A stretch of 64,000 nt of DNA from Liolophura sinensis (GCF_032854445.1 NC_088301.1:9608281-9672280), one strand, 5' to 3'; positions 36,945 through 48,762 are shown, counted from the stretch's first letter. Translations and numbers: made by a program. The notes: generated by a model from the letters alone, not told the origin.

Positions 36945-37876
36945 AACGCGTGTGGCCACCCCTTGCTTCAATGCATGCAGAAACTCTCCGACGCATAGAA
37001 AAAGTCAGTCGTGTGAGGAGATAACGTGGGATTCATCTTGGAGAACCAACGCCAATTCTTGTCGGTTGGCTGCAAGGTGTAGCCCTTGTCTTACTCGACG
37101 ACCCATGATATACCAAAGGTGTTCTATGGGGGACATATCTGGGGAGCCAGCAGGCCACGGCAAGACGTTGACGTCGTTGGCATCCAGGAAGTTCTGCACA
37201 GCTCCAGCTGTATGGGGTCTGGCGTTGTCATGCTGGCACAGGACACCACGTGGCAGCTGTTGAAGGAATAGCTGGGCAACAGAACGTACAATTTCATCTA
37301 CGTAACGTTGAGCTGTTAGGTTTCCGTAGATGATGATCAGTGGTGTCCGTTCCTCTCTTCAAATCCCACCCCACACCATCACGCTGCCGCCACCACACGG
37401 TACCACCTTCTGGACGCATAATGCAGCAGTTCATTCACTTCTTCTAGGAACAGGCAGAACCGTGAAAACAAAACCTTGCCAATCACGTCGCTGCCAACGG
37501 CGTACAATTCGAGCCCATTGCAACCTCTGGCGACGATGTTCGGCCGTCAACACCTGTCTTCTGAATGGTCGATAGGCCCTAATTCCGTGAGCCATGAGTC
37601 TCCTGGACACGGTCTGCCGAATGACCCGATGACCTAAGGCATGGAATGAAGATGACGACACTATCAGGAAGCGGTTCCTCAGGTGTAATGTCGTAGTTAC
37701 CCCAGGTCTGCCTGTTCTTGGCCTCTCCGATGTCTACCCTGCCTGTCTGTAACGTGTCATCAAGTTTGACACAGTTACACGAGAGCAGCCGAGGTCCTTG
37801 CAATGTGGGCATGGGTGGATCACATGGATACCATACTCAGGGCCCTCTCGCGTTGTTCTGGAGTCAATCGAGGCAT
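36945..37876 (-). pseudogene. Tc1-like (DD34E) transposase pseudogene
   Basis: The start MPRLTPEQRERAL lies at 37876, followed by an in-frame stop. A degraded helix-turn-helix region with LQTGRVD follows, then RPFRRQVLTAEHRRQRLQWA and RRDWQG. Next come TPLIIIYGNLTAQRYVDEIV, HDNARPHTAG (second Asp) and SPDMSPIEHLWYIMGRRVRQ. Exactly 34 residues separate that Asp from the Glu, the Tc1 spacing. The first catalytic Asp block is missing: the frame shifts near 37455, where the strand should carry the Asp. Tc1 enzymes cut and paste DNA at TA sites. This copy cannot be active. Terminal inverted repeats were not found by eye. Confidence 0.88.
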
Positions 37877-38462
37877 TACTTTATTGGTTTTTAGTTAGTG
37901 TGCAAGTTCAGCACACTGTGTGTAACCTTTTTTATACACTTATTACATGTGTAGTTGCGTCCATACATGGGGCACATGATTTTTCAACTTTCTTCGTTGT
38001 ATCAAAACAAATTCACGTGAGCGTATGTGACGCTTGTCGCACATGTGAATATGCTTGGTATGGTGTTTTTCTACAATAATTTGATATCTATTTGCTGAAA
38101 AGGCTGGTTAAATTTAACTCATGGAGTCGTTTCTTTTGGCCATCAGTTTAATAATATATGAGTTAATTTTTAAATTATGAGTTATTCATTTCTAAATTAA
38201 TTCTCCCTAAGACTCTCTGTGGCGTTATGTAAGTGTGTACATTCTTAATGAATAATACATTATCACTTTGGTCCAAGTTAAGTGAGCCTTTAATCAGTAA
38301 ATTAATTATGTTTTTGACAGAATACATTTGATGATATCATTGATATTTTGGTTAGTTGTCACCAAAACGCTACAGGGAACAGAACTGAACAACACGTTTT
38401 TACTCACGAAAAGTACGAAAGCGTCAACTGTGGGTGCAGAAATGGGGTATAAAGGGAAGATA

Positions 38463-39095
38463 ATGCCGCGCTATGCCGCGATCGACAGCCGAGGAACGGG
38501 AGCGCACCATTGCTTTGATTGAAGTTGGCCTGACAACAAGCGCCATAACCGTACCATCACAAGACTGAACAAGATTGATTTCAGCAGACCGGCAACGATC
38601 AGGGCAACCATGTGTGACAACAGCAAGGGAAAACCAACATGTTGTGAAGGCCGACAGATTGTGAGGGCTTATCTGCGTGATCAAACAATTCCGGCCTCTA
38701 TACTACTATCAACCATTGTTGGGACTCAGTTGGTTAGCGCACTAACGCAGCATAATGGCCCAAGAGCCTTTCACCAATGCGGTCGTTGTGATTTCAAGTC
38801 CAGCTCATGCTGGCTTCCTCTCCGGTCGTACGTGGGAAGGGCTGTCAGCAACTTGCGGATGGTCGTGGGTTTCCCCCGGGCTCTGCCCGGTTTCCTCCCA
38901 CCATAATGCTGGCCGCCGTCGTATAAGTGAAATATTTTTGAGTACGGCGTAAAACACCAATCAAATAAATAAATCAACCATCGTAGTTACGATACTGAAT
39001 GCCGGCAACTTCGCGCCTTTGGTTTACGTGTCCGTCGTGCTAACAGTGACTTTCTCTTTGGACCCCTTGCGTGTTCCATTTCCTCTACATTAAAA
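38463..39095 (+). pseudogene. Tc1-like transposase N-terminal remnant split by a SINE
   Basis: It starts ATGCCGCGCTATGCCGCG. After an early frameshift the frame reads EERERTIALIEVGLTTSAIT, a helix-turn-helix start typical of Tc1-like enzymes. Further frame changes lead to AYLRDQTIPAS up to 38716. After the SINE at 38717-38972 and its target repeat, the frame resumes with RQLRAFGLRVRRA to about 39095. The catalytic part is absent. The family differs from the copy at 36945-37876, judging by its N-terminus. Confidence 0.7.
38717..38972 (+). mobile_element. SINE family A, full length with 9-bp target duplication
   Basis: The tRNA-like head has CAGTTGGTTAGCGCACTAAC (A-box) and GATTTCAAGTCC (B-box). 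The body has CCTCTCCGGTCGTACGTGGG and GGATGGTCGTGGGTTTCCCC. The tail is TTGAGTACGGCGTAAAACAC CAATCAAATAAATAA. The target duplication ATCAACCAT is exact at 38708-38716 and 38973-38981. It sits inside a Tc1 pseudogene, so it is younger than that element. Confidence 0.95.
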
Positions 39096-39741
39096 TTGTG
39101 TCCTTTAAACTGACGTTATTACTCATGCCCTATTGACTTGTCTGGGTGTGAAAATAAAATTTTGTTTAGCGCCAATACCACTTTTTACCAATGGTGCGTT
39201 TTAATGCGTTTCAGTAAATAACAGATTTACAGCAACGAGTGTAAAACTAGAGCTGTGAGGAAAATGTGACAGCTCTGACGAATGGTCAGGAGTAATCAAT
39301 TGCATCAAGACTCTTCGTCTGTTTACCTCAGGGTTTTATCCTAATTTCATTGAAATCCTTGAATAGTAGCAGCTTATACACACCCAAGCACTATGGCTTA
39401 AGCGGAAATTATGTGATGTTAAATGCAATTTATTTATTTCCCAGTGGTATTGTTTATTTGTGCTAACATGTCTCTCTTAAGCATTCTCATTCGCTGTGAA
39501 GGTCGGTCTTCACTAAGATTTATCTTCTTGAAAGTTGGATACTAAATTGGGATGAATATTATATAGAGATCATTGCATATCGCATACACACGCACACAAA
39601 CGATATGATGATATCATTGTTAAGTAGTGGAAAAATAACGAGCAACAGTTGATTCTTGAAACAAAATCGCCAAGGCGCGGAGCGCCGCGTCGATTCTTTT
39701 TTGTACTAACGTAACGTAATAACTGTAGATTCTTTTTCAAG
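39096..39741. other. Unassigned stretch
   Basis: No gene or repeat recognised between the Tc1 remnant and the LTR element. Confidence 0.5.
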
Positions 39742-39980
39742 CGCCAGTTGAGGGAGGAGGAGTCCCGATATTACAGCGATAAAACCACTTTCGAGATGGC
39801 CGTGTATCAATAAGGTTGAACAATACCAGGTACACAATACACAATACCAAACGCAGTCCAGCAACACAACAGGAAGAGAGGGAAAACAGGCCAGACCGCC
39901 CCCCCCTTTCAGGCAAGGTGGATAACTCACACACTGACATGTAACCTGAACTACATAACTATAATACTTTCGCGCGAGTA
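39742..39980 (-). repeat. 3' LTR of the retrotransposon
   Basis: It matches 43939-44171 from CGCCAGTTGAGG to CTGAACTACATAACTA and perhaps about 15 bases beyond. A C8 run at 39899-39906 is specific to this copy. Frames crossing it (39706-40053) are spurious. Confidence 0.9.
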
Positions 39981-40210
39981 CTTTTTTCTCTCTGAGATTA
40001 GAGTCTTGCCACTCCGGAGCACACAAGAAGCAGATTAACACCGCGAAACACACAGAAGGCAGATTGAAGTTAAATGAAAGTCATTGCAGCTGAAGAGTAA
40101 ATGTCAGAAAGTCAGGAAGGGCATAATCCAGTGGTGAATGAAACGGAATAATGGTACAAACGAACATGATACCAAAAAATGCATGGAAGGTTAATCAACG
40201 ACAAAATCAT

Positions 40211-41430
40211 CTAGATGTTTTGGGCGGGATCGCTGAAGTGTAGATCTACGGGGTGTTGTAGGTCTTTGTTGGCAGGTGGAAATACCGAAACGAAATCAGG
40301 GCTTTGGACCGAGCTGGGCTCCTGCTGCGAGGAATGATTTGAGGCGTTTTCCGAATGTGCCACGACATCAGGTGTGGAGAACACAGCACGTTTTTGGGGT
40401 AGGACTGGAGGAGACGGAGTCGGAGAAGGCCATGGAGAATCTTCTTCCTTCGAAGAGTAGTCCATGTGCTATGAGATTGCAGATAGGAACACTGTGGTAC
40501 AGTAAAGCACTCTGACTTTTTGACATAATATGCCTATGATCTGAGTTGAGAACGAACAAACTTCCGTACATTGCACCAGTCGTCGTCCACGGCAGCAACG
40601 AGATATCGCTCGCGGGACTTGGATTTGTTGCGATCGGAACGGAGGTATATCAGGTCACCGATTTTTATGGTTGGTGTGTCAGGCATGATTCCAGACGGAG
40701 CCTTGGCTGTCTCACTGTATGGGTGGTTTTTGATACGTTGTGCATGTTGGTTCAGAATGAGTTGGCGATCGGTTACTGGAATTGGAATGTTAGTGTATTG
40801 GTCCCTCTGAAACAACATTTCACGTGCTGATAGTCCTCGGCATCTGATTCTAGAGTTGAGGCGAGCAGTGGCGATGGACAGTTGTAATTGGGTTATCATA
40901 CCACCTAACGGATCTTGGTGCAGAAGCTCTGACTGCAACTGCTGGATGGCTCTTTCGGCCACTGGGTTTCTATTAATATTTTTACCCTGCCAAGCTCGAT
41001 GGTTATTCTGTGTTTCTGTAACTGTTCGTCATTAGCAAAGGGATTTAAAGCCTGGTGCATTGTCTGTCCTAATAACGGCTGTAATTCGAGGCATAGGCGA
41101 AAAAGGACATCCTGTATAGTCCCGTGTTTCTCATCGTCTAAAAGTGCTGTACAGGTGAAACATGTCACAGATTCTCGGAGAACCGGGATGAGTAGTCGCT
41201 ACCTTTTCAGAACGTCAGCAGTAAATGAGAGGCTGATTCCCTTTGGCGGATCCTCAGTAGTCTGTTGCACGATGTGATGTGGTATCTTCGTCAGTGAGGC
41301 TCAGTGATGACAGGCGACAGATACCCGTTCTACAGCTTTATCCATATTTAAAGTGAAAAAGTGTCGTCACATTACGATCTTCAGCTGATGGCAGGAAGGG
41401 TGATCAAGTCGAACGTGTGGTGAGGTCAGC
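40211..41430 (-). pseudogene. Integrase remnant of the LTR element
   Basis: Reading down from 41430 on the - strand: an HHCC-like finger region (CHQLK ... HFFTLNMDKAVERVSVACHH), then FTADVLKR with a probable first catalytic Asp, then LQKHRITIELGRVK. A frameshift near 40965 leads into NPVAERAIQQLQSEL with the Glu region. The second catalytic Asp is not recognisable where expected. The C-terminal part (40962-40534) and a Pro/Ser-rich end (40465-40211) are in different frames. Integrase joins the DNA copy to the host genome; this one is broken. Confidence 0.8.
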
Positions 41431-41436
41431 AATCCT

Positions 41437-42331
41437 TCAAAAATCTGTCGTACTACTACAATGCATTCCCTGTCTGGTGCAAATGGGTCCTGCGCAGGTA
41501 ACAAGAAGATCATCTTTAGCAATACTGACCGTGTTTAGGTATCGCTTTACGTCTTTAATGTCGGCGGGCTTTTTAGAGTGTCGGACTTTCAGAACCTTGG
41601 CAGGAAGGATTGTCACAGTCAGGAGCATTTCGAAGGGCGAAGTCTGAAGGGACATTAATAGAACCAGCTTCAATTTCACATGGGGGCCACGTTATCTGTC
41701 GTCCTCGAAGTTTCGCACAGAAGAATCCCACAAGATGTTGTCGACCATTGCGGATTACATACAGAGTAGCTCCGATGCCATGTCTGTTGACAGATCCGTC
41801 TGTGACGATCCATAGTTGGTCCTCTGGACGGGGCAGAACAATGGCTTTATTAGTGGATAAGGCCTGTTGGGATGAGTGAAAAGACTGGAGCTGTTCATCA
41901 GACCAAAGGATTTTGTCGTTTGATTGACGTCCAGCGGCGAGAGGGTCCAACGGAGACAAGATGCTAGAACAGCGTGGAATTACTCGAGCCAAGATCTTGT
42001 AGGCCCCCATAAATGAGCGTAAGCCATGAACAGTTGTCGGCACAGGACAAGACGCCAGGGCAGCAATACGGTGAGGGCTGGCGTGGATAGATCCCTCCCG
42101 CCAGATCCAGCCTAAGATGGAGACTGAGGAGGGGGCGATGACTGTCTTGGGGGAGGACAGACGCAAGCTGTTTTTCTGTAGTGTTTGTAGTGGTCTTTCC
42201 CATATGGAGAGCAATTCCTCTGGTGTTCGGGCACCACAGTAATGATCATCTGCTAGTTTGGCAACTGTGCCCTGCTCTAGAAAGTTTCCCAGAACTCTGC
42301 ACAAAAGTTCCTCTAAGCCTGGCATTCCCAT
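41437..42331 (-). pseudogene. Reverse transcriptase (C-terminal half) and RNase H remnant
   Basis: The frame 42331-41573 begins at the GMPG segment of the palm. It contains LADDHYCGA, with the DD pair of motif C near 42250, then ILGWIWREG and RSFMGAYK in the connection, and VTDGS, the first RNase H Asp, near 41800. The part of the enzyme before GMPG, with the first catalytic Asp, is missing. RNase H jumps from CEIEAG straight to [14 protein letters not shown], so its middle is deleted. A second frame (41679-41437) carries the KKPADIKDVKRYLN segment that follows. Confidence 0.85.
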
Positions 42332-42353
42332 TATTAACCAAAAAATGAAGGAT

Positions 42354-43052
42354 TCAGGTATTCCACAGATATCCCGGCCTCCTCGGGTCGTTGAAATACT
42401 CCGACTTCTTGTAATTCATCAAACTTGTGCTGAAGCTAAGTATGATCACACGCTTGGCTGGGCGAACGGCAAAATCATTGCGTTCCATGAATGGGGTTCC
42501 CGCAAGTATCTCCACGTCCAAGTTTTCAATCACGAGGCCGCAAAAAAAAAATGTTCGTTTATCACGAATGAGTGTGAAGTCAACTTCGCCGACGGCGTTG
42601 AGCTGGGATGTTCCATCCGCTTGATGTGCTGACTGGGAACTTTTCGTAATCTTCAGGCCCAACCGCTGGGTAGTGGAAAGTCGTATCATATTGCCTGTCG
42701 CACCACTGTCTATGGTGATAAGCGTGGTGTGATGGCCATAGAACACGTCCAGGTAAGTAGATTGGCGTACCTGTATTTTGAACGTAGATGCGGATTCTGC
42801 TGTATGGGAGTTGTCGCCAACTTCATTAGACTCGTCGTCAGAGGTTACTTCGGCAATGTCGTCTCTGGGCTTTTCGACGATGTTTACGATTTGGCCGGCC
42901 TTGGCGAGATATTTGCGGTTTTGTGCAGGGAGGTAGGAGCACTCACTCAAATAATGGCGGCTCGATCCCCTTGCTTGTTTACACAGTGGGCATGATTTTT
43001 GGGTGCGGAGGTTAGCAGAGGCAAATTTATTCGTAAATGTACCTGTACGCAA
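42354..43052 (-). pseudogene. Zinc knuckle and aspartic protease remnant of the LTR element
   Basis: The 232-codon frame has a Cys-His motif (CPLC ... H ... C, with C-x2-C-x8-H-x4-C spacing) at residues 21-38. An acidic linker follows, then the protease active site TIDSGATGNMI with the catalytic Asp at residue 115 and the ILAGTPFMERN region that follows in this family. It ends at 42354, where the next enzyme is already truncated. The knuckle would bind RNA, and the protease would cut the polyprotein as a dimer. Confidence 0.85.
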
Positions 43053-43675
43053 TACTTTTGCTCCTCCATTGTTCTGATTTCATCGAGGAGGGAGGCAAGC
43101 GCCTGTGAAACCTCCTGTTTTATCTACGCTAATATTCTGGAGCGTAGTTCTGTGCCGTATTGCTGTTTAATGAGCTGAGGAAGTGCGGGGTGTAAAAGTC
43201 GCAACCATGTAAGGACGATAAAATTTTCGAGGGTGGGGGAGAGTTCGTCCTCAGCTACGGCAGCAATGTGGTGTTGAATGCCGCCGTCACGCAATAGTAA
43301 ATTATCTTCAGCAAACGCCATAAGGCGTTGGTACAGATCTTCTGGCCATTCGTCGGGTTCTATGTAAATAGCGGAGAAGTCCACGAAATGTGTGCCTGAC
43401 GACTGAAAGCCATAATATAGCCGAATGGTTTGCCACATGTTGTCAATGGAGGTAGAGTTCTTGACAATGGTGTTCCGTGAAATAACTGGACAATAGCTGG
43501 CAATTTGTCCCAGCATAAGCTCAAGCATAGTAACCTTTTGCTCAGCTGGGAGGCGTTCTGCCTGTTCTGTGTGTTCACCGTCATCTCTGTAGCCACGCAG
43601 AGGGGACGCACGGGATTTTTTTTCCCACTGAGCACCGAGGAGTGAAAACTGGGCGAAATTAGGGTCGAGTGACAA
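43030..43675 (-). pseudogene. Gag-like remnant of the LTR element
   Basis: A 183-codon frame starts at 43675. It carries [20 protein letters not shown] and [20 protein letters not shown], and further on [19 protein letters not shown], a capsid-like helical region. It stops at a TAG (43124-43126), continues in the same frame for about 30 codons, then shifts frame near 43030 into the zinc-knuckle frame. An intact ancestor probably had one longer gag-pro frame. Confidence 0.75.
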
Positions 43676-43938
43676 GGTGTAGAGTAGATTATGTCTCAGG
43701 AGTTCACAGTCTCCTGCTTAGATAAACACTATTGTTTAGGTGCTCTGTGTGTGTTGGCCATGTTAGATAGAGTTATAGTTCGTCACGATACATTTGAGTT
43801 GCTGACATCTGCTTTACCGAGGCTTTTTGCAGGCCTGAGTAGTTTTAGACATGTATATGTGACAAACACATGTAATACAGGAGAACAGTGAGTTAATAAT
43901 TTTCGGCTGTCCGTGGGTTCGGAGAACAGCTGCCACCA

Positions 43939-44171
43939 CGCCAGTTGAGGTAGGAGGAGTCCGGATATTACAGCGATAAAACCACAAGCGAGATGACCGT
44001 GTATCAGTAAGGTTGAACTGTATTAATGCACAATGCCAAACGCAGTCCAACAACACAACAGGAAAAGGGCCAAAACAGGCCAGAGCGCCCCTCGTGCAGT
44101 CAGGGTGGATAACTCTGAATAGACACACAAACTGACAAGTTACCTGAACTACATAACTACTTTGGCGTAGA
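43939..44171 (-). repeat. 5' LTR of the retrotransposon
   Basis: It is the counterpart of 39742-39980 and differs by many substitutions and several indels (very roughly 85% identical by eye), so insertion is old. Frames across it are spurious. Confidence 0.9.
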
Positions 44172-45412
44172 GTTAAGCAAGTAATAAAAAACGTTATATC
44201 ACAATTAGCGTCAGTGAATTCTTTTTCGTGCTGACTGAGCCGCAATATTTGCATACTTGAATGTAATAGGTAGCATAGTTGATCTTTCGTGACTGTGTTA
44301 CATGAAGTTTTAGCGCAACAGAGTTAGAGCTTTTAGCTGTACTCTAGTTGTACTCTATGTATGTTATTACTAGATCATACAATGGGTGTGTGAGGTTATG
44401 GACGGTGACTCGGTCTATGATGAGCAAGATGCACTATCTGCAATTCGCGCATTATCACGCGAGATTTGTGATATTGGATCATTGCTGTAAACGGGAATTT
44501 GCGAGTGACGTGGTCTGTCTGGCCGAGAAAAGCCAATAGTGCACCTTAATGTCTATGATTAGTTATGCGGGAAAGAAAATCTGAATTGATTAAATCTTAC
44601 ATACTATCTGGCGAAATCTGAGAGTAGGTTTACACAATTTCTGTCACATTGACACACCAAGGTCTCGAGATATCCAAACTGCTCGTAATCAGAATGCCAC
44701 AAATTAGACCCACTATAGTTCACCTTAGGACAAACTCTTTTTTTTCCGTTCATATTTGTGAAAATTAATGACGACACTCTGCCTTTCCTTACACTGGCAT
44801 CATCTGGTGTGTTTGAAATGCTAGTCTTAATCTAAATCTGTTGATCAGCAGCTGTTTTTTACTGAAGAAAGCAGTTATCATAGGCGAAGTAAGACACATG
44901 AAGACGGATGAGAATGGTCGTATTACTACTAGTGCTGGCAGACATGTGGACTAACCAAGGACACAATTAAAACGTATCCCACCAGGGTACGGAAAGAGGA
45001 GATATTAGAATGAACCCCATGCTATCCACAGAGTCGTTATCTGCAGGACAAAAAGTGGCTCGGGACCACGCAAACTAGCCATCGTGCCGTCTGCTGTAAG
45101 CACCCTCAGGACATATTTGTCATTGGAAATGTGGACACCGCTTCCTGAAAGAATTAACCGTGTTATATACCCAGCAATAAAAGCAAACAAAACGAGTGAT
45201 TTGCCCGCCCGTCTGTGAAAGCACATATAGAGACTTTATAAGTAAGGCGTTTGAAAAGGGTGCGGTGGGTATATAGCGTGTTCACTGATGAATTTTGTTT
45301 TCAGTTCTACTTTGAGCTATTCAAGTGTAGGCCACAAAGAGTGTGTCTGATTTTTATTTACTTATGTGATTAGAGTTTTAAACAGTACTGAAGAGTGCTT
45401 CATTTATGCGAT

Positions 45413-45455
45413 TGCGGCCAGCATTACGGTGGGAGGAAACCACCTACGGATGCTT
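45413..45455 (-). mobile_element. SINE family A scrap, reversed
   Basis: GCGGCCAGCATTACGGTGGG AGGAAACC followed by CCTACGGATG matches the reversed family A body with an internal deletion. Confidence 0.55.
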
Positions 45456-47929
45456 TCTGTATCGCTGATTTTATTATTTCCGTTAGAATTGCAGTTACTT
45501 GTTAACTGGCGGAAATGAAACAATTTCCGCACCGTAAATTTCGTGCATGTCGGAGGAAAAAAGTAAAACCATAGAGGGAACAAGCTATATTTTACATTTG
45601 TGGCTTTCGACTTGAAATCATTGACTTTGCACTCCAGGTTTAGCGGGCTGTTCCATGTGTCACCAAACTCTCGGTTTCAATTTTCCCTTGTTTGACATTC
45701 TGTAGCCCCACGCGAGAATATAATTAAGCATTTATAGCATGTCGTACCATTTAAAAAGTATTAATACATCCTGATTATATAATTATGTCTTTGAATACAA
45801 TGGAAAACAAATACAATTGCGGGAAATATGCTCGAGTACAGGGTAAATCAGCAATGGAATAAATCAATTTATTCTTACAGTTCATTTAGCATTCATAATC
45901 AGTTTTGCTGTGTAACAAAAGCAAATGACAATTTTACCCTTCTTAATAATAAATTTTGAAACGTTTGATAAAAAAATCTGTGACTCTTACACTGTGCAAG
46001 GCGATGAGTACAGTCATAGGTAGAGCTTAGGCGATGTGACGTCTTCAGACAGACACTAAGCCCGGCTAGGTCATGCCAGGAAAGTCTTGTTCCGTATTCC
46101 TGTCAGCAGATTAGAGATCTGCTAGATCAAATGTTGGCTTTGTCTTCCTCAGTTGCCTGCTTGTAATGAGATTTGGCGACAATGTGAAAAAGCGCTCGCC
46201 TGGAACCCTATAGTTTTACTCAGGGTTAACTAAAACTCAGTTGGCTGAAGCATCTCGTACTTAAAAACATTTTCTTCTTTTATTACAGCTATGACTTATG
46301 ACTTCATCTAACCACATCACCTCTAATAGATAGATTATATTTTTGTCATTTTAACGGTAAGGAGATTACAGATGTTTTGGGCGATATGAAAAGCCTTTTC
46401 TTAGGTTTTACCATTCGCAGCTATTGGATTGCAGCAATATTTGTTGAATCAAAATTTAATGATTGACCAGTTCAAAATTCTTTTTCCGTGCCCAGAGACC
46501 TACATATTCCGTAAAAGTGGGGATTTCATGTTTAACTGGAATCCTTCGGTAATGTGTTTTCAATGATATTTACCAAAAGCACCAAATATACAGTCTCATT
46601 GTTTTTATGCACCTTGATTCAAGGTTGTTATCTCGTCCTAATTAGCTGTATTTTGTTACAGTGGTTTTATGGATCTGTCGAGGAAATTATATATTTGTCA
46701 AAAAAGAAAAGCCGTGTAAATTGACAGGTGTTCGGTTTGCAGGATTAGGCCCAGAGGAAATTCCTTGGACGAATATAATTTTTACAGAACAAATACATTA
46801 TTAAAATAGCATTAAAATTATATTTTTTGATTCAGTCAAGGCTGTTAGTATTAATGCAAAGAGAATGCTATATATTCCTACCATTATATCGGTCAAAATG
46901 TGTGAAAGCATCACATTAATTTGTCCTTCCCATTTGGCTTGATCGTATTCAAGGAGACAGTGTTCACACCGTTCTGGTGTGACACCTATTGATTATCTAT
47001 AGGAATATTGTTATTATCATTCGTTGTACATTTATAAAGGTTAATATCTTCCATAGTAGAAAAAAACAACCTTGGCAATAATAATAATGAACATATTTTC
47101 TAATGGAATTTTTGGCTGGTCATGTGATTTGAAGCCACTTTTAATTTTAGAGAAAGCCTTAAAAAAATCTTGTCAAAAACCTATGAATCGATCAGGCTGC
47201 AAGTTGGCATACAACTTCTATAAATTAATAGGTCTACTAAATCTCAAGTTTAGATTAGGATTCTGTACCAATTTAATAGGTCAAGTGATCCAGCTTTTCT
47301 TCCATTTTCTCGCTGATTTTAAAATACAGCAGTTTTGTGTGCTGCATTTAAATTTTTACCGGAAGTTTCCAGATTTTACTGGAAGTGAAAATAACTAATG
47401 AAAATCATACTACATTCACAAACGTAGTTTGTTATGCCCAGGTCAACTGGACATGTCCCAAATCTGTAAAATGCATTTTGCCTTGTGAAACGAAAAACAT
47501 AACCACTAAAGTGAAGGGACCTGCCTCAGCCTTCATAGATATCAGATTTGAGCTAGTTTATTAAATAGTTTCATCGACAGATTTTTGTATGATGGAATCT
47601 CTAACCTGTATGGTACAAAGTATTATCGTAACACACTGAAACGAGACACTGCCATTTCCTATTCAGTTAACGTGTAATCACTACAGTGGAGCAGGTGTAC
47701 ACGACACAGATTTGCAACAATGTATGTTTACAGTCGACTACTAGACCATCAGCAGTAAATGATACGTATAAAACAATGGTGCTGATATTGGAATACACTG
47801 TATTGTTTCTTTTCAAAGGTTTCCAGTACTAGGCCCATTGCGTACACCTCTTTTCAGGTTCAAATCCAGTTTTTCAGTCTTACCATTATCATGCAACAGG
47901 ATACCGGAAAAAAGTGTACATCACAGTAA

Positions 47930-47950
47930 ACAACAACAACAACAACAACA
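47930..47950. repeat. (AAC)n microsatellite
   Basis: Seven consecutive AAC triplets. Confidence 0.95.
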
Positions 47951-48603
47951 CAAAAAGAGAACCGTTTCGTGATCAGGACGTCAAACTACGTCAGGTAACA
48001 TCTTTAAAATCTTCAGATTCAAATTTTTCATTTTCACATGACATCACTTCCACTGTCCCTAATTTGCATGCACATTACACTCTTTTTCTTTCCAAATAGC
48101 GCCCTGTGAACGCTTCTCATGTGTATTAAATTTCAAGTTGATCGAACATGGGATTCTGAAGAAAGTAACTAAAATGTTTTCACTTCAACCCAAAATGGGT
48201 CTAAACAGCGATCAGTAGGAAGTTAAATTTACACTGTGCCTCATCCTTAACTTTATGCAAACACGCCAAGGCTGTGTTCAAATTATAGGATGATATTATT
48301 CCTACTATGACTCAGCCAATGCAAGAATAAAACATCAAAAAAGAGAACGGTGCTATTTTTCGATCGAATATCAGCACTTTACACCTTTCTGGGAATACTG
48401 TTTGATATTGACCCTGGAAATTAATGGGCTCTGCCACTCTCATGATTGATTCCTTAATGATGCTGGCTAAGTAAACTGATTTTTCAGAGTGTCATCAAAT
48501 AAAAACCTGCTTTAAGGACAAGTGTTTGTAATTTTAATGTTGTCGTCCTGATCAAAGCCATGTCTAAAACAGCTATCATTTTTAGTATATTTGCAGGTAA
48601 AAT

Positions 48604-48762
48604 CAGGAACAGATCTGTGTGTGAAGTGTTATTGGTAAAGTGAGCGATTGGGCTTCGGGTCTACATGAACAGCTTTGCGTTTAAAGTGTTACTGGTAAAG
48701 TGGGCGATTGGGCTTTGAGTCTACAGGAACAAATCTGCATGTGAAGTGTTACTGGTAAAGTG
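48604..48762. repeat. 60-bp tandem repeat, about 2.7 copies
   Basis: Units start at about 48604, 48664 and 48724, each with GTGAAGTGTTACTGGTAAAG TG (minor changes). The period is exactly 60 bp. The third copy breaks off after GGTAAAGTG. 60 is divisible by 3, but no frame remains open through the array. Confidence 0.9.

Larger units (their letters stand above)
39742..44171 (-). mobile_element. Degenerate LTR retrotransposon (Ty3/Gypsy-like), 4.4 kb
   Basis: Two direct repeats of about 230 bp flank gag and pol remains in - strand order: gag, zinc knuckle and protease, reverse transcriptase, RNase H, integrase. Immediately inside the 5' LTR, the - strand begins TGGTGGCAGCTGTTCTCCG (43938 to 43920), the right place and start (TGG) for a tRNA primer site. 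A purine tract lies at 39981-39993 next to the 3' LTR. The pol order places it with Ty3/Gypsy-type elements. It carries at least two large internal deletions, frameshifts and stops, so it is dead. No target duplication was identified. Confidence 0.9.

Noticed and set aside
38610-38906. 98-codon + frame
   Set aside because: It is a chimera of a Tc1 remnant and the head of the SINE inserted at 38717.
39706-40053. 115-codon - strand frame
   Set aside because: It lies across the 3' LTR, and a similar frame crosses the 5' LTR; neither has protein features.
40546-41279. + strand frames of 79-94 codons inside the LTR element
   Set aside because: They are antisense to the recognisable integrase remnant.
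47072-47398. 108-codon + frame
   Set aside because: Very AT-rich, no domain, no splice or promoter context; probably chance.
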